The notes under the pieces were generated by a model. That model had not been told where the DNA came from. It searched no databases and saw only the letters and a list, made by a program, of their open reading frames with translations. This document shows positions 54,981 through 64,000 of a stretch of 64,000 nucleotides of DNA, piece by piece. The stretch is taken from assembly GCA_023213315.1 (NCBI GenBank), contig JAKCPI010014127.1, positions 23,436-87,435 on the forward strand, in the 5' to 3' direction. Each line of letters begins with the position of its first letter. Position 1 is the first letter of the stretch. The translations under genes were made by a program, and so were the position numbers. Source of the stretch: Euborellia annulipes. Its lineage: Eukaryota > Arthropoda > Insecta > Dermaptera > Anisolabididae.

Positions 54981-55319
54981 GTTCCAGAATTACCCCACCA
55001 AAAAGTATTTTAAAATCAAGGAAAAATTTGTTTGTAATTGGTATTTTCAATGTATTTGAAATACGTAATTGGTATCTTGTATCTCGTTACAAACCCGTGG
55101 TAATTGGTATCTTGTATTTCGTTACAAAAATCTGAAGTAATTGGTATTTTGTATCTCGTTACTCAAAATCGAGTAACTTGCCCATCCCTATGTATATATG
55201 TAATATATATATAGAGAGAAAATATTGGATTCATGTCAAAATTCGATGTCGAGATTTTGATAGATCTTCACGTTTTGAGGTCCCCTGAATCCAAAAAAGT
55301 GGTTTTCGCGACATGGTCT

Positions 55320-55363
<44 letters not shown>

Positions 55364-55880
55364 GGTGTGTGGGTGTGTGTGTCTAACTTTAAGGATGAAG
55401 GAATTGAGCTACGAGGTTGAAATTTTATATTTAAGTTAAACACCCCCCGGGACCGTGAAAAATAAGCTTTTGAATCAAAATCGGCCAAAGAGTACTAGTA
55501 CTTTACTGATGTACTTTTTCATTTTTTTTCGATTTTCTCAAAATTTGCTCCAACGATTTTTTTTTTTAAAATTCAAAAATCAATTATTTTTTAGATGCTC
55601 TTTAAAATGTATATTCTCATTTTGCGATTGAAATCTTCTGAAGACCACTTTACTCTTGTGTTTCATAGGAAAGATAGGAGAAATGGTTGCCATGGTAACA
55701 AAATATAAATATTTTCCCATACTTATAAATTTTACATCTGAATTCAAATGTACCGTACTGTCGGGAACTAAATATAGGCTTCGACTATAAAATCTGCGTG
55801 ACAGCACAGTGCACAACTTTCGATTACCAGGAAGGTAAGAGAAAGCAGGGGTGCCAGTGCGGCCAGTCACACTCAGATTT

Positions 55881-56040
55881 TTAAATAAAATTTCATTTGC
55901 ATGCCCGTCCGCCCAAACCCGTTTATTTAGACTTGCTACCCGCCCGTAATTTTTTCACGGCCTCCAAGCCGCCCGGCCCGGCCCCGCGTGCCGGGCGGTA
56001 ACGGGCCTACGGGCCAACCCGTACCAGTGCAGGGCTCTAT
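55881..56040. repeat. Right half of the TAGAGCCCTGCACGGG element
   Basis: AAATAAAATTTCATTTGCAT, GCCCGTCCGCCC and the end CAGTGCAGGGCTCTA repeat 54822-54980 in the same orientation. The left half is absent and it abuts the broken 5' end of D10. Confidence 0.75.
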
Positions 56041-56167
56041 CTCAGAGACCTTTTTTTTGAAAAAGCGATTTATATAAGCTGACTTTTTTTTTAAATTTGC
56101 AATTATAATATGCTTTTTTATAATTTTGCAATTTTTGGCTACTGAGGCCATTTAGTGTTTGTTTGTT

Positions 56168-56320
56168 TTTACTTTTTCTTACCTCTATATATGTTAATAT
56201 ATAGAGAAAAAGTATTGGTTTCATGTCAAAATTCGATGTCAAGATTTTGATGGATATACACTTTTTGAGGTCCCCTGAATCCAAAAAAGTGGTTTTCGTG
56301 ACATGGTCTGTCTGTGTGTA
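56168..56320 (-). mobile_element. Family D 3' end (D11)
   Basis: Terminal hairpin TTTTTCTTACCTCTATATAT ... AGAGAAAAAGTATTGG and the core to GACATGGTCTGTCTGTGTG on the minus strand, then the palindrome at 56322 begins. Confidence 0.75.
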
Positions 56321-56321
56321 T

Positions 56322-56526
56322 CCGTTTATTTGTAAATATTTCGACCCTAATGATATGGAATCATCTTTAGTTCAATCAACAGATGTTTTGCAAATCGTTA
56401 ATTTCTCCTATCCAATATGACAAAATTTCCATGAATGCAATTTTTATAATAATGCAAAACATCTGTTGATTGTACTGAAGATGATTCTATATCACTGGAA
56501 TCGAAATATTTATTACAAATAAACGC
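56322..56526. mobile_element. Inverted repeat with hammerhead-like cores
   Basis: Arms of about 70 bp (GTTTATTTGTAAATATTTCG to CAACAGATGTTTTGC and inverse) around a 60-base centre. It sits in the 3' part of a D copy, like the other hammerhead palindromes. Target duplications could not be fixed. Confidence 0.65.
56467..56517 (+). ncRNA. Hammerhead-ribozyme-like motif, right arm
   Basis: TGTA, CTGAAGA (56475-56481), helix II GATTC-TATATCACTG-GAATC, GAAA (56503-56506), TATTTAT, TACA pairing with TGTA. Both core boxes fit the consensus. The opposite arm has CTAAAGA and is degenerate. Confidence 0.5.
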
Positions 56527-56593
56527 ATAATACGCAAAAGTTGCCATCGACATAACATAATTTAATAATTTATGTAATGGAAGAGAGTAAGTA

Positions 56594-56800
56594 CAGTGAG
56601 GGACAATATTAAGTCCACCCATGCGTTTTCTACTTGTGATTATTTAATTGTTTTTAGAATAGAAATTGAAAATCCTTATTGGAAATTTCTAGGTTTGAAC
56701 CATGAAAGTTTTCATTAAAAATATATAATATTTTTTTTAAAACAATGATATAATCATAAGTAGAAAAAGCATGGGTGGCACTTAATATTGTCCCTCACTG
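56594..56800. mobile_element. Tc1/mariner-type MITE, CAGTGAGGG family
   Basis: CAGTGAGGGACAATATTAAG at left is inverted at right, with ends pairing for about 43 bp, flanked by TA (56592-56593, 56801-56802). The 207-bp body has no coding. CAGTGAGGG-type ends with TA duplications are typical of Tc1/mariner relatives. Confidence 0.87.
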
Positions 56801-56807
56801 TAGGCGT

Positions 56808-56900
56808 GGAGCAAATAAAGATAGCCTTTGGATGCCGAATGCCGAAAAGGAGACTCCCCTTTTCGGCATTTGGCATCCAAAGGCTCTCTTTATTTGCTGC
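56808..56900. repeat. 93-bp hairpin
   Basis: GGAGCAAATAAAGATAGCC ... GATGCCGAATGCCGAAAAGG and its inverse pair over about 43 bases with few mismatches around the loop AGACTC. It abuts the MITE on its left. The ORF starting at 56775 crosses both and is spurious. Confidence 0.7.
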
Positions 56901-56904
56901 ACCT

Positions 56905-57655
56905 GTACTTGCTTAACATCAACAGCAACTTCTCTTGAGCTTATATTTAATAATTTAATAATTTCGGGATATAGGCCTCCTCATGCAAATCTCTTAAAAA
57001 CACCCTGTCCCGAATTATTCACTTGTCTACTGGTATCTCTCGCGGTCTCACAATATGTTTTATCAATTAAATATTATAAAGAAAGAAGAGTATTTTACCA
57101 AAAGGCATATCTTGGACATCATATACATTGTAAATACATGATTGATAATATTTTTGAAATTCCTTTAGAAAATTACAAACGTTATTTGAACTATAAACAT
57201 TTCCTCCTTGTACAAATTCTAATATTATTGTAAGAACTAAATAAACGCGCATTCTGTCAAAGTTACTAAGTAGCCAGCTAGCCGGAAAATAGAGACTAAA
57301 GAAAGAAAGAGAAATTTTTATTTTATCTATTTGAGAAGGCAAATAAATATAAATAGTAGGTATTTGATAAACATTAGATCACATAGCATTACCAGCAAAT
57401 ATATTTGTTGATACGTTACACAAACATATTAATGAGACAAATTGATGGGAGAGGAGAAAATAAAAAAATTGACGTTAATCAATATTTGAATAACATAATT
57501 TATACGGGGTATGTATTTTCAAAAAAATAACTCAATCGACCGCGAATATATAAAACAAATCATATCGATTGGAAACACCAATTGAGCTCTGCCTAAGCAG
57601 AGGGGGTTGCAACCTACCCTCCCTACACAAAATAATAATAAAGATAGGGGAGAGA
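56905..57655. other. No supported gene
   Basis: The distal part of the 152-codon plus frame 56775-57233 lies here. It shows no domain and begins inside the MITE and hairpin, so it is not annotated. The remainder is AT-rich. Confidence 0.4.
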
Positions 57656-57661
57656 GAAATT

Positions 57662-58490
57662 TGACGGTTTCCGAGTCCAAAAAAGTGGGCTGTTTGTGAT
57701 GGAAATATTTCAAGAACGAAAAGAGCTAGGAGGTTGAAATTTTATATTTAAGTTAGGCACCCCTATGGGACGTGACACGAAGCTTTTGAACAAAATCGGC
57801 CAAAGAGTACTAGTACTTTACTGATGCACTTTTTCAGTTATTTTCGATTTTCTCTAAATTCGCCCCAACGATTTTTTTTTTTAATTCAAAAATCAATTAT
57901 TTTTTAGATTCTCTTTAAAATGTATATTCTCATTTTGTCATTGAATTCTTCTGAAGACCACTTTACTCTTGTACTACATAGAAAAGATAGGAGAAATGGT
58001 TGCCATGGTATCAAAATATAAATATTTTCACATGTTTATAAATTTGACATCTTGAAATTCGAATGTACCGTACTGTCGGAAACTAAATACATGTCGACAC
58101 GAAAAATCTGGTGTGACAAGCACAGCACCTTGCCGGTAATCGAAAGTTGTGTTCTGTGCCTGTTCACACCAGATTTTTTTTACAGTATAAGACTTTAAAC
58201 GATACTCGTATTTATATAATATATATTTATTTGGGGAGGTCCATGATTTCTTAAGCCATTTGGAATCCAAGTGGCTTAAATAAAATCATCGGACTGTGGG
58301 TCGGGAACCCCCGACGTTTGGTATACGAGGTTAGCACGCTGCCCAACCTCTACACCAAGCCCCGAGGGCACTTATAAATTTAACATCTTGAAATTCGAAT
58401 GTACCCTACTGTCGGAAACTAAATACATGTCGACACGAAAAATCTGGTGTGAGAAGCACAGTTGTGTGCTGTGCGCCATCACACCAGATT
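57662..58490 (-). mobile_element. Family D element (D12) with 5' duplication split by a SINE
   Basis: GAGTCCAAAAAAGTGG (3' core), the middle segment and the 5' palindrome run to about 58175. After the SINE, TTTAACATCTTGAAATTCGA through a second 5' palindrome (58436-58490) repeats the last part, so two 5' ends lie side by side. Confidence 0.7.
58186..58375 (-). repeat. SINE family B copy
   Basis: GGCTTGGTGTAGAGGTTGGG head, a B-box degraded to GGGTTCCCGACC, CAGTCCGATGATTTTATTTA, a diverged GCCACTTGGATTCCAAATGG palindrome, and ATCGTTTAAAGTCTTATAC on the minus strand. The 3'-most domain is missing. Confidence 0.7.
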
Positions 58491-58499
58491 TTTCTCATA

Positions 58500-58979
58500 T
58501 TCGATTTTTTTTTTCTATAATCGAACACCCCCTAGTCATAACATCAAAAAATGCATAAAGGATATATAGACATTGATCTATCCGCCTATTATTGCATTAT
58601 CTTTCCAATGATTTCATCAAAAGAAAGAAAATTTGATCCTTTGGATGAGGATTGAGCTCTCAAATGATCAAAGAGTTGCTGCATTCATTTCATACATGGT
58701 CTTTTATATTATAGATCACTATTTAAATCCTTTGAAATTCAGCCAACCCTTGAGAGAGAGGGAAATAATTGTTTGGCCCTTGTCCATTCGACAATGCCAT
58801 CGGTTTTCTCTCCTTTCTCATTAAAGGTAGAAATACAAACTCTATTGAAGGATATGGGCAGAAGCAGCAACACAAAATTAAAAAAAAAAAAAATGAAAAG
58901 TTATCAAGCTGTCATAATAGAGGTAGCCTAGAGCGCATTTACCGATACATAAATGCCTTATTCTCTGTTCAGTTGATAC
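58500..58979. other. No gene recognised
   Basis: 58500-58535 is a fragment of the AATCGATTATTT element end (ATAATCGAACACCCCCTAG). The rest is AT-rich. Confidence 0.4.
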
Positions 58980-58987
58980 GTTGTGTT

Positions 58988-59341
58988 TAGGGTTGCCCAA
59001 AATAATCCATTAATCGGTTATTCACCGACTATTTTAAAAAAAAATAATCGATTATAAAACAAAAAAAAATAATAATCGATTTTTCGATTATTTGAAGGAA
59101 AATACGTTTGAACAGATCGGAATAGACTTGTATCAAAAAAAAAAGGTCAAAAGATTTTAACGGAAGGGGAAAAAATTTCCCGCAGAATAAAAAAAATTTC
59201 GTTTTGCTAAAAAAAAAAGGTAAAAGCTTAATCGATTATTTTTTTTCATAATCGATTATTTTTCGTCTTTCCGGACCCAATAATCTATTATTTATTTTTC
59301 ATAATCGATAATCGATTTTTTTTCATAATCGAACACCCCTA
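58988..59341. mobile_element. hAT-type element, AATCGATTATTT family
   Basis: TAGGGTTGCCCAAAATAATC at left and ATAATCGAACACCCCTA at right. Flanks GTTGTGTT and GTTGTGTC match at 7 of 8 positions. The 354-bp body reiterates ATAATCGATTATT. Same family as 20952-21197. Confidence 0.8.
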
Positions 59342-59349
59342 GTTGTGTC

Positions 59350-60600
59350 AGAGGGGTGGGTAACTTTCACGAGGTGGTTTCCTGTTTCCTTTTTTAGGAG
59401 GAGGAATCTCAAATAATTTTTTGCCATGAGGTGGATTTGAACTCGACTTGTCTTCTATTCAGAATTATATGCTTTGCTTCAAACCCCCCCCCCCCCCCCA
59501 CATATTTAATTTCAAGTTGTTAAACACACTTGAGTCACACCAGTTTAAAGTTTAAAGCTACAAAAACATCCAATCCATAAAAACAATAAAAATTTAATAT
59601 TCCTTCTCAAGTTAGGTTTTCAATATAAAATATTATTGCAATATTAATATTAAAAAAAAGAGTTAGTGTTTAACTGGATCTTTTATTTTATGCTAAGGAA
59701 TTTTTTTATTGTATTTAATCACAAGCAAGAAATATTATTTTAATAATAATAAAAATGTGATAAAGGCAAAAACAAACAACAAGAGCCGTCTTTGGTGCAT
59801 GCATCATCTTGGCATCCCTGCGTTAATGGTTTAATTTAAAATTTAAAGCTTTAAAGATACAGATTATTATTAATAAAATCAATAAATAAAAACACTGAAA
59901 GCTCACGAATGAAGGAAAAAATCGCTCCCTAACTCGTTCTTCTTCCCTCTCAGTATGAATTATCAGCTTGCTGGAATGCTGGAATTTCGAATCATAAGAC
60001 GTTTTATGACCTCGAGCGGGGATGGGTAGAGGTTCGGGGGGGGTGGTTTTTGTGTGGATAGAGGTTTGTTTTTTTATAGGTATCGGAAGTTTATAGGGAG
60101 TGGAAAGATGTGAGGTGGGAGGGAGGGAGAGAAAGTGGATGTTTTTAAAAAAAAAAGTGACCTCAAGCATTTAAATAATACGAATTAACGAGGGGATTGA
60201 GAGACATTGTTGACCAATTATCGGGATTTTCTTTGGAGACCGGCAGGTTAGTAGGATTTCGCCGGAAATACGCTCCTGGAGGATAGGTCCTTTACTGAGG
60301 AGCCTGTGGAAGGGAATTTCGGAGAGGATCAACTGTTTGGATGGTTTTAACGTCCAATATTATCAAAACCTTATTGAGGTCGAGACGATGTGGAGAGGAT
60401 GAGGCAAGAAAAATTGTAAAATGAATATAGCGCATTTCCCCAAGAGGCAAAAGCCACAGAGCAAATAAACTCATGTTTATTTGTATTTGTAAAAAATATA
60501 TTCCCATGAAAATCAATGAATTCCAAACAAGGCAATACTTATTACTTTTCAACTGGGCCCCCTAATATGGGTAAACATTTGTTAAATAGGCCAAGGAATG
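59350..60600. other. No supported gene; weak tRNA-like B-box
   Basis: Minus-strand GAGTTCAAATCCACCTC at 59422-59438 is a good B-box without an A-box. The 115-codon minus frame 59823-60170 is low-complexity and unrecognised. 60190-60400 is less AT-rich but without identifiable exons. Confidence 0.4.
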
Positions 60601-60604
60601 AAAA

Positions 60605-61368
60605 AAAAACCACACCAGATTTTTTGGGTGGACATATATTTAGTTCCACCACTATACATGTATTAGAATTCAAGATGTAAAATATATAAAATCTGGTGTG
60701 ACTGGTCGCACAGCACACAACTTTCTCTTGCCTTCGCTAATCGAAAGTTGTGTTCTGTGCTTGTCACACCAGAATTTTTGTGTCGACATGTATTTAGTTT
60801 CCGACAGTACGGATCATTCGATTTTCAAAATGTAAAATTTTTAAGTATGGGAAAATATTTTGATATTATGCAGGGCGTCTACCTATGGCAACCATTTCTC
60901 CTATCTTTTCCATGGGGTACAAGAGTAAAGTGGTCTTCAGAAGATTTCAATGACAAAATGAGAATATACATTTTATAGAGAATCTAAAAAATAATTGATT
61001 TTTGAATTAAAAAAAAAACCGTTGGAGCAAATTTTGAGAAAATCGAAAAAAACTGAAAAAGTTCATTTGTAAAGTACTAGTACTCTTTGGTCGATTTTGT
61101 TCAAAAGCTTCGTGTCACGTCCCATGGGGGTGCCTAACTTAAATATAAAATTTCAACCTCCTAGCTCTTTTCGTTCTTGAGATATTTTGTTCACAGATAG
61201 ACAGACAGACAGACAGACCATGTCGCGAAAACCACTTTTTTAGATTCAGGGGACCTCAAAACGTGTATATCCGTCAAAATCTCGACATCGAATTTTTGAC
61301 ATGAATCCAATACTTTCTCTCCTCTATATATTAACCTATATACATATATAGAGGTACGAGAAAGTAAA
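60605..61368 (+). mobile_element. Family D element (D15), preceded by a partial copy
   Basis: 60605-60687 is a fragment from the 5' palindrome into the middle. A full copy starts at 60690 (TGGTGTGACTGGTCGCACAG ... GTCACACCAGAATTTT), continues through GTTCATTTGTAAAGTACTAG, (CAGA)n at 61196-61218, the core and a hairpin with a longer loop, ending GAGGTACGAGAAAGT. The middle frame is disrupted here. Confidence 0.8.
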
Positions 61369-61371
61369 AAG

Positions 61372-62195
61372 ATTGATACGTTTTATGACTTCATCTTCTT
61401 ATCCTACCAACAAGACCTAGGCTTTGGAAGAAACCTAACCAAATCATAAATAATTAGTAAACTGAAAATCTTAAGAGGTGATTAGTTTATTGATTAAAAC
61501 TCCCACCAGGCTCATAGAGCACGGGAGTACGCCCATTTACGAGGTTGACATTACGTAAAATAGATATTTTAGGAAAAATTACCTCCATTTCATTAAAAAT
61601 TTTATTATTGTATTTAAATGCCCTGAATAAAATCTCTAGAGATAAATTTAATTTACGAATTAGCTTATAAAAGGACAATTTTAGAAAAAAATTTTTTACT
61701 TTCTAGAGAAGATGTAGACAACGCGTCGAAGCATCTTAAGGAATGTCCATCAAATCGACAAATGAGTTCTTGACTGATTTACTTTCATTTAAAACGTTTA
61801 TTTTAAATATTATAAACTATATGAAAGTTCCAGCTTAGTATCAAATAGAAAAGTATGTTGTTAAAAAAATCAACTCCCCCCCCTCAAAAGACATATTCTG
61901 GTTACGCCACTGCCTCCATGAATTTTAATAATAATATTTTTATTTGAACCGCAATTGCATCTTCAAAGAGCATGCGACTCGCTAAATATCATAGCCTTCT
62001 TTCTAGAGCAATATTTATAAATAACTAATATATAGGTTGCAGAGTGTGAGAAGAGTTTAATTTGCATATTCCATTCTTCTATCAATATTCATTGGGAATT
62101 CTTTATTATTTTTACCATCTGGCTGATAATATTTAATAATTATAATGACGTCAAGATTTCAAGGGTTTTAAGGACAAGATATTTCCCAAGAGAGA
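61372..62195. other. No gene recognised
   Basis: AT-rich. 61875-61915 (CCCCCCCCTCAAAAGACATA, GGTTACGCCACTG) is a transposon-end-like fragment. Confidence 0.4.
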
Positions 62196-62196
62196 G

Positions 62197-62975
62197 AATG
62201 AATGAATGAATGAAAAAAACTTTATTGTTCTGAGAACCTAACGTTCTCTTTGACACTTTACAATAATCTTTACATCATATAGCTTACATTTGCTCTCAAT
62301 ACCTCATCATTATCATCACAGTCACACAACCACCACATCCGCTGCACTCTGTTCATTTTTTTTCCCTTTTTTTTTCTTTTTTTTTTTTACCTATATTTAT
62401 ACATTATATTGCCATGAACTGGTTCAAGTGAAACGCCTAACCCTCCAAGAGTAAACGCGCCAAGTCTCTCCTAAACAACTCCCTGCCTCTCCAACTCGAA
62501 CACTCTCGGGGAGCCCATTCCATAGCCTCACCGAGCTCACATGGAACGATCCCCCGTATGTGCTTGTCCTATGAATGGGCATCGTCAAGGCATCCAAACC
62601 GGCCCGCAGAGGCCTAACCCTCGTCGCCCCCCTGCATTCAAATTTCTCCAATAAATAACCCGGTCGTCCACTTCTGAAGAGAGAGTGCAGGAAGACACCC
62701 TGAATATGGGTCCTCCTCTGTGTCAATCGCATCCACCCCAGTATCCCATAATATGGAGTCATGTGCTCATACCTAGATGCTCCAAATATGAATCTCACGC
62801 AAGCATTCAGAGCCCTGTCCAATTTAAGGCTTTGCTCTCTGTTGACATCATTGTACACCAAACAACAATAATCAAAATGAGGCAGTATTAATGAATTTAC
62901 CACAAGCTTTCTTAGGGGAGTCGGCAAGCATCCCTGGCTCCTCCTAAGCTGATAGAGCTGATGAGAGAGAGAGAG
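62197..62975 (-). mobile_element. 5'-truncated non-LTR retrotransposon with (CATT)n 3' end
   Basis: On the minus strand a reverse-transcriptase C-terminal region is followed by a 3' UTR of about 220 bp and a terminal (CATT)n tract (62197-62213), as seen in CR1/L2-type elements. GAGAGAGA words occur at both borders and could be the target duplication. It interrupts the microsatellite zone of the D element to its right. Confidence 0.75.
62424..62963 (-). pseudogene. LINE reverse transcriptase C-terminal fragment (CR1/L2/Jockey group)
   Basis: About 180 codons of the C-terminus of a non-LTR retrotransposon ORF2. The diagnostic order is LRKLVVNSLILPHFDYC, then YNDVN...LDRALNACVRFIFG, SRYEHMTPYYGILGWMRL, RR, and later SFHVSSVRLWNGLPESVR, the post-thumb and C-terminal motifs of the Jockey/CR1/L2 group. 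The endonuclease, the fingers/palm and the catalytic YADD region lie upstream and are absent, so it is 5'-truncated and non-functional. The frame itself is still open, suggesting a fairly recent insertion. The first 35 codons of the open frame (62964-63068) come from the D element it joined. Confidence 0.85.
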
Positions 62976-63264
62976 AGAGGGGGTGGTGTATGTGTGTCTG
63001 TCTGTCTGTGAACAGAATATCTCAAGAATGAAAAAGCTAGGAGGTTGAAATTTTATATTTAAGTCCACGTGACACGAAGCTTATCAACAAAATCAGAGTA
63101 CTAGTACTTCACTGATGCACTTTTTCAGTTTTTTTTTTTCGATTTTCTCAAAATTGGCTCTAACGATTTTGATTAAAATTCAAAAATCAATTATTTTTTA
63201 GAAGCTCTTTAAAATGTATATTCTCATTTTGCTCTCAAAATTGTTTAAAGGACACTTTACGCTT

Positions 63265-63516
63265 TTTTTTTTATAAAAAAAAAACACTCACACTTTTTTC
63301 TCATTCACACAGTCTTTTCGGCAACTTAGGACATTTAAGACTTTTACGATAACCGTATTTTTATTAATATATATTTATTTGGGGTCCAGGCATTCTTATT
63401 TAAGCCATTTGGTATCCAAATGGCTTAAATAAAATCTTCTGACTGCCTGGGGTCCGAACCCGCGACTTTTGGTATACGAGGTTAGCACGCTAACCTCTAC
63501 ACCAAACCCCGAGGGC
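63265..63516 (-). repeat. SINE family B copy with 13-bp target duplication
   Basis: Head GGTGTAGAGGTTAGCGTGCT (A-box), B-box GCGGGTTCGGACCCC, CAGTCAGAAGATTTTATTTA, the GCCATTTGGATACCAAATGG palindrome, 3' domain and A-rich tail on the minus strand. ACACTTTACGCTT and ACACTATACGCTT (12 of 13 identical) flank it at 63252-63264 and 63517-63529. Confidence 0.85.
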
Positions 63517-63579
63517 ACACTATACGCTTGTACTTCATAGGAAAAATAGGAGAAATGGTTGCCATGGTAACAAAATATA

Positions 63580-63819
63580 CATTTTTTCCATTCCACTCAC
63601 CACACACACATCTACACAGTCTTTTCAGCAACTCAGGCATTTAAGACTTAAACGATAACTCGTGATAATGTGTAAATATTTGGGGTCCAGGCAATTTTAT
63701 TTTAAGCAATTTGGTATCCAAATGGCTTAAATAAAATCATCGGACTGCCTGTTTGTCCAAACCCGCGGCCCTTGGTATAGAGGGACAGCACACCTAGCCA
63801 CTACACCAAGCCCGAGGGC
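63580..63819 (-). repeat. SINE family B copy with 9-bp target duplication
   Basis: Same structure, with changes in the B-box (GGGTTTGGACAAAC). CAAAATATA is duplicated at 63571-63579 and 63820-63828. It sits about 50 bases from the previous SINE in the same D element and in the same orientation. Confidence 0.85.
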
Positions 63820-64000
63820 CAAAATATAAATTTCTCATGTTTGATAAATTTTACATCTTGAATTGTAATATATCGGCGGAAACGAAATATATAAGTTTAC
63901 CATTAAATCTGGTGTGACAAGTCTTCAGAACACAACTTTCGATTATCGGAGATAAGAGAAAGTTGTGTGCTGCGCGACCAGTCACACCACAATTTTAAAA

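Larger units (their letters stand above)
54013..55192 (+). mobile_element. hAT transposon remnant with transposase fragment
   Basis: The left end CAGGGATGGGCG and right end TGCCCATCCCTATG. TATATATG flanks both sides (54005-54012, 55193-55200), although low complexity weakens this. Sub-ends repeat GTAATTGGTATCTTGTATTT and CGTTAC. The strongest evidence is the transposase C-terminal fragment inside (54406-54503). A second hAT-type element is nested at 54641-54980. Confidence 0.8.
53985..55880 (-). mobile_element. Family D element (D10) split by a hAT transposon
   Basis: The terminal hairpin is cut in its loop (CTCTTACCTCTATATATATG | TAATATATATATAGAGAG). The core, a (GT)n/(GGGT)n microsatellite at 55323-55382, the middle with frame 55580-55870 and part of the 5' palindrome follow on the minus strand to 55880. 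Confidence 0.8.
62985..63995 (-). mobile_element. Family D element (D16) carrying two SINE insertions
   Basis: (GTCT)n at 62990-63010, GAACAGAATATCTCAAGAAT, AGAGTACTAGTACTTCACTG, the middle and, after two SINEs, the 5' palindrome (63905-63990) follow D2 in reverse order. The 3' end is lost at the LINE junction. Confidence 0.78.

Noticed and set aside
56775..57233. 152-codon plus-strand ORF
   Set aside because: It starts within the CAGTGAGGG MITE, crosses a 93-bp hairpin and then AT-rich sequence. No domain, splice or promoter support.
59823..60170. 115-codon minus-strand ORF
   Set aside because: Composition is driven by low-complexity (GA-rich, T-rich) DNA and matches no family.
62424..63068. 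Single 214-codon gene
   Set aside because: Only the distal 180 codons are reverse transcriptase. The first 35 come from the neighbouring D repeat, so it is a truncated LINE.

Overview
This is a window of animal nuclear DNA, almost certainly from an invertebrate and possibly an arthropod. It is strongly AT-rich, has spliceosomal introns and almost no open coding sequence, and is packed with tRNA-derived SINEs, hAT and Tc1/mariner-type miniature transposons, Penelope/hammerhead-like palindromes and a CR1/L2/Jockey-type LINE fragment. I see no prokaryotic gene, operon, rRNA, intact tRNA or CRISPR array. Nearly all open frames in the window are chance ORFs inside repeats.

The one gene I can name is a plus-strand homologue of neurensin (NRSN1/NRSN2), a small two-pass vesicle membrane protein. 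Two in-phase coding exons lie at 3908-4186 and 9872-10099. The first ends with the first membrane helix and the luminal loop. The second carries the second helix, a Cys-rich stretch, the tail and the stop. The N-terminal exon was not found and is probably left of the window. The 5.7-kb intron holds several transposons. Three less AT-rich, apparently single-copy islands (26806-27215, 31739-31977, 42641-42979) look like promoters or first exons. The second splices plausibly to an exon at 34598-34722, but no protein could be recognised.

The rest is a layered transposon landscape. (1) Seventeen elements have hAT-type ends, and eleven of them have perfect 8-bp target duplications; one (54013-55192) keeps a frameshifted piece of the hAT transposase C-terminus. 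(2) A dominant dispersed family, called D here, has more than 15 copies. D has a 90-bp 5' palindrome, a 3' terminal hairpin sharing the inverted motif ACTTTCTCTTACCT, and a hypervariable microsatellite at a fixed internal position. Two further families, P (a palindrome of about 0.9 kb) and G, have the same architecture. Together they resemble the HINE/DINE-1 (Helentron-related) design but match nothing I can name. (3) Fold-back insertions carry hammerhead-ribozyme-like cores with 10-14 bp target duplications, as expected for Penelope-like retroelements or retrozymes. (4) Two or three tRNA-derived SINE families occur; two of them share a 3' domain.

By region: 1-3.9 kb, AT-rich with hAT insertions; 3.9-10.3 kb, neurensin with its intron; 10.6-12.4 kb, a GTCAC-rich element and an element with a 147-bp tandem array; 14-16.4 kb, a four-deep nest of palindromic, hAT and hammerhead elements; 17.4-19 kb, P with D nested inside; 19-26.6 kb, mostly decayed AT-rich DNA; 26.8-43 kb, candidate promoter islands among hAT, SINE, P, G and D copies; 43-49.5 kb, mostly featureless; 49.5-64 kb, D copies broken by SINEs, hAT elements, a hammerhead palindrome and the LINE fragment. 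The insertions inside insertions give a readable relative order of mobilisation.
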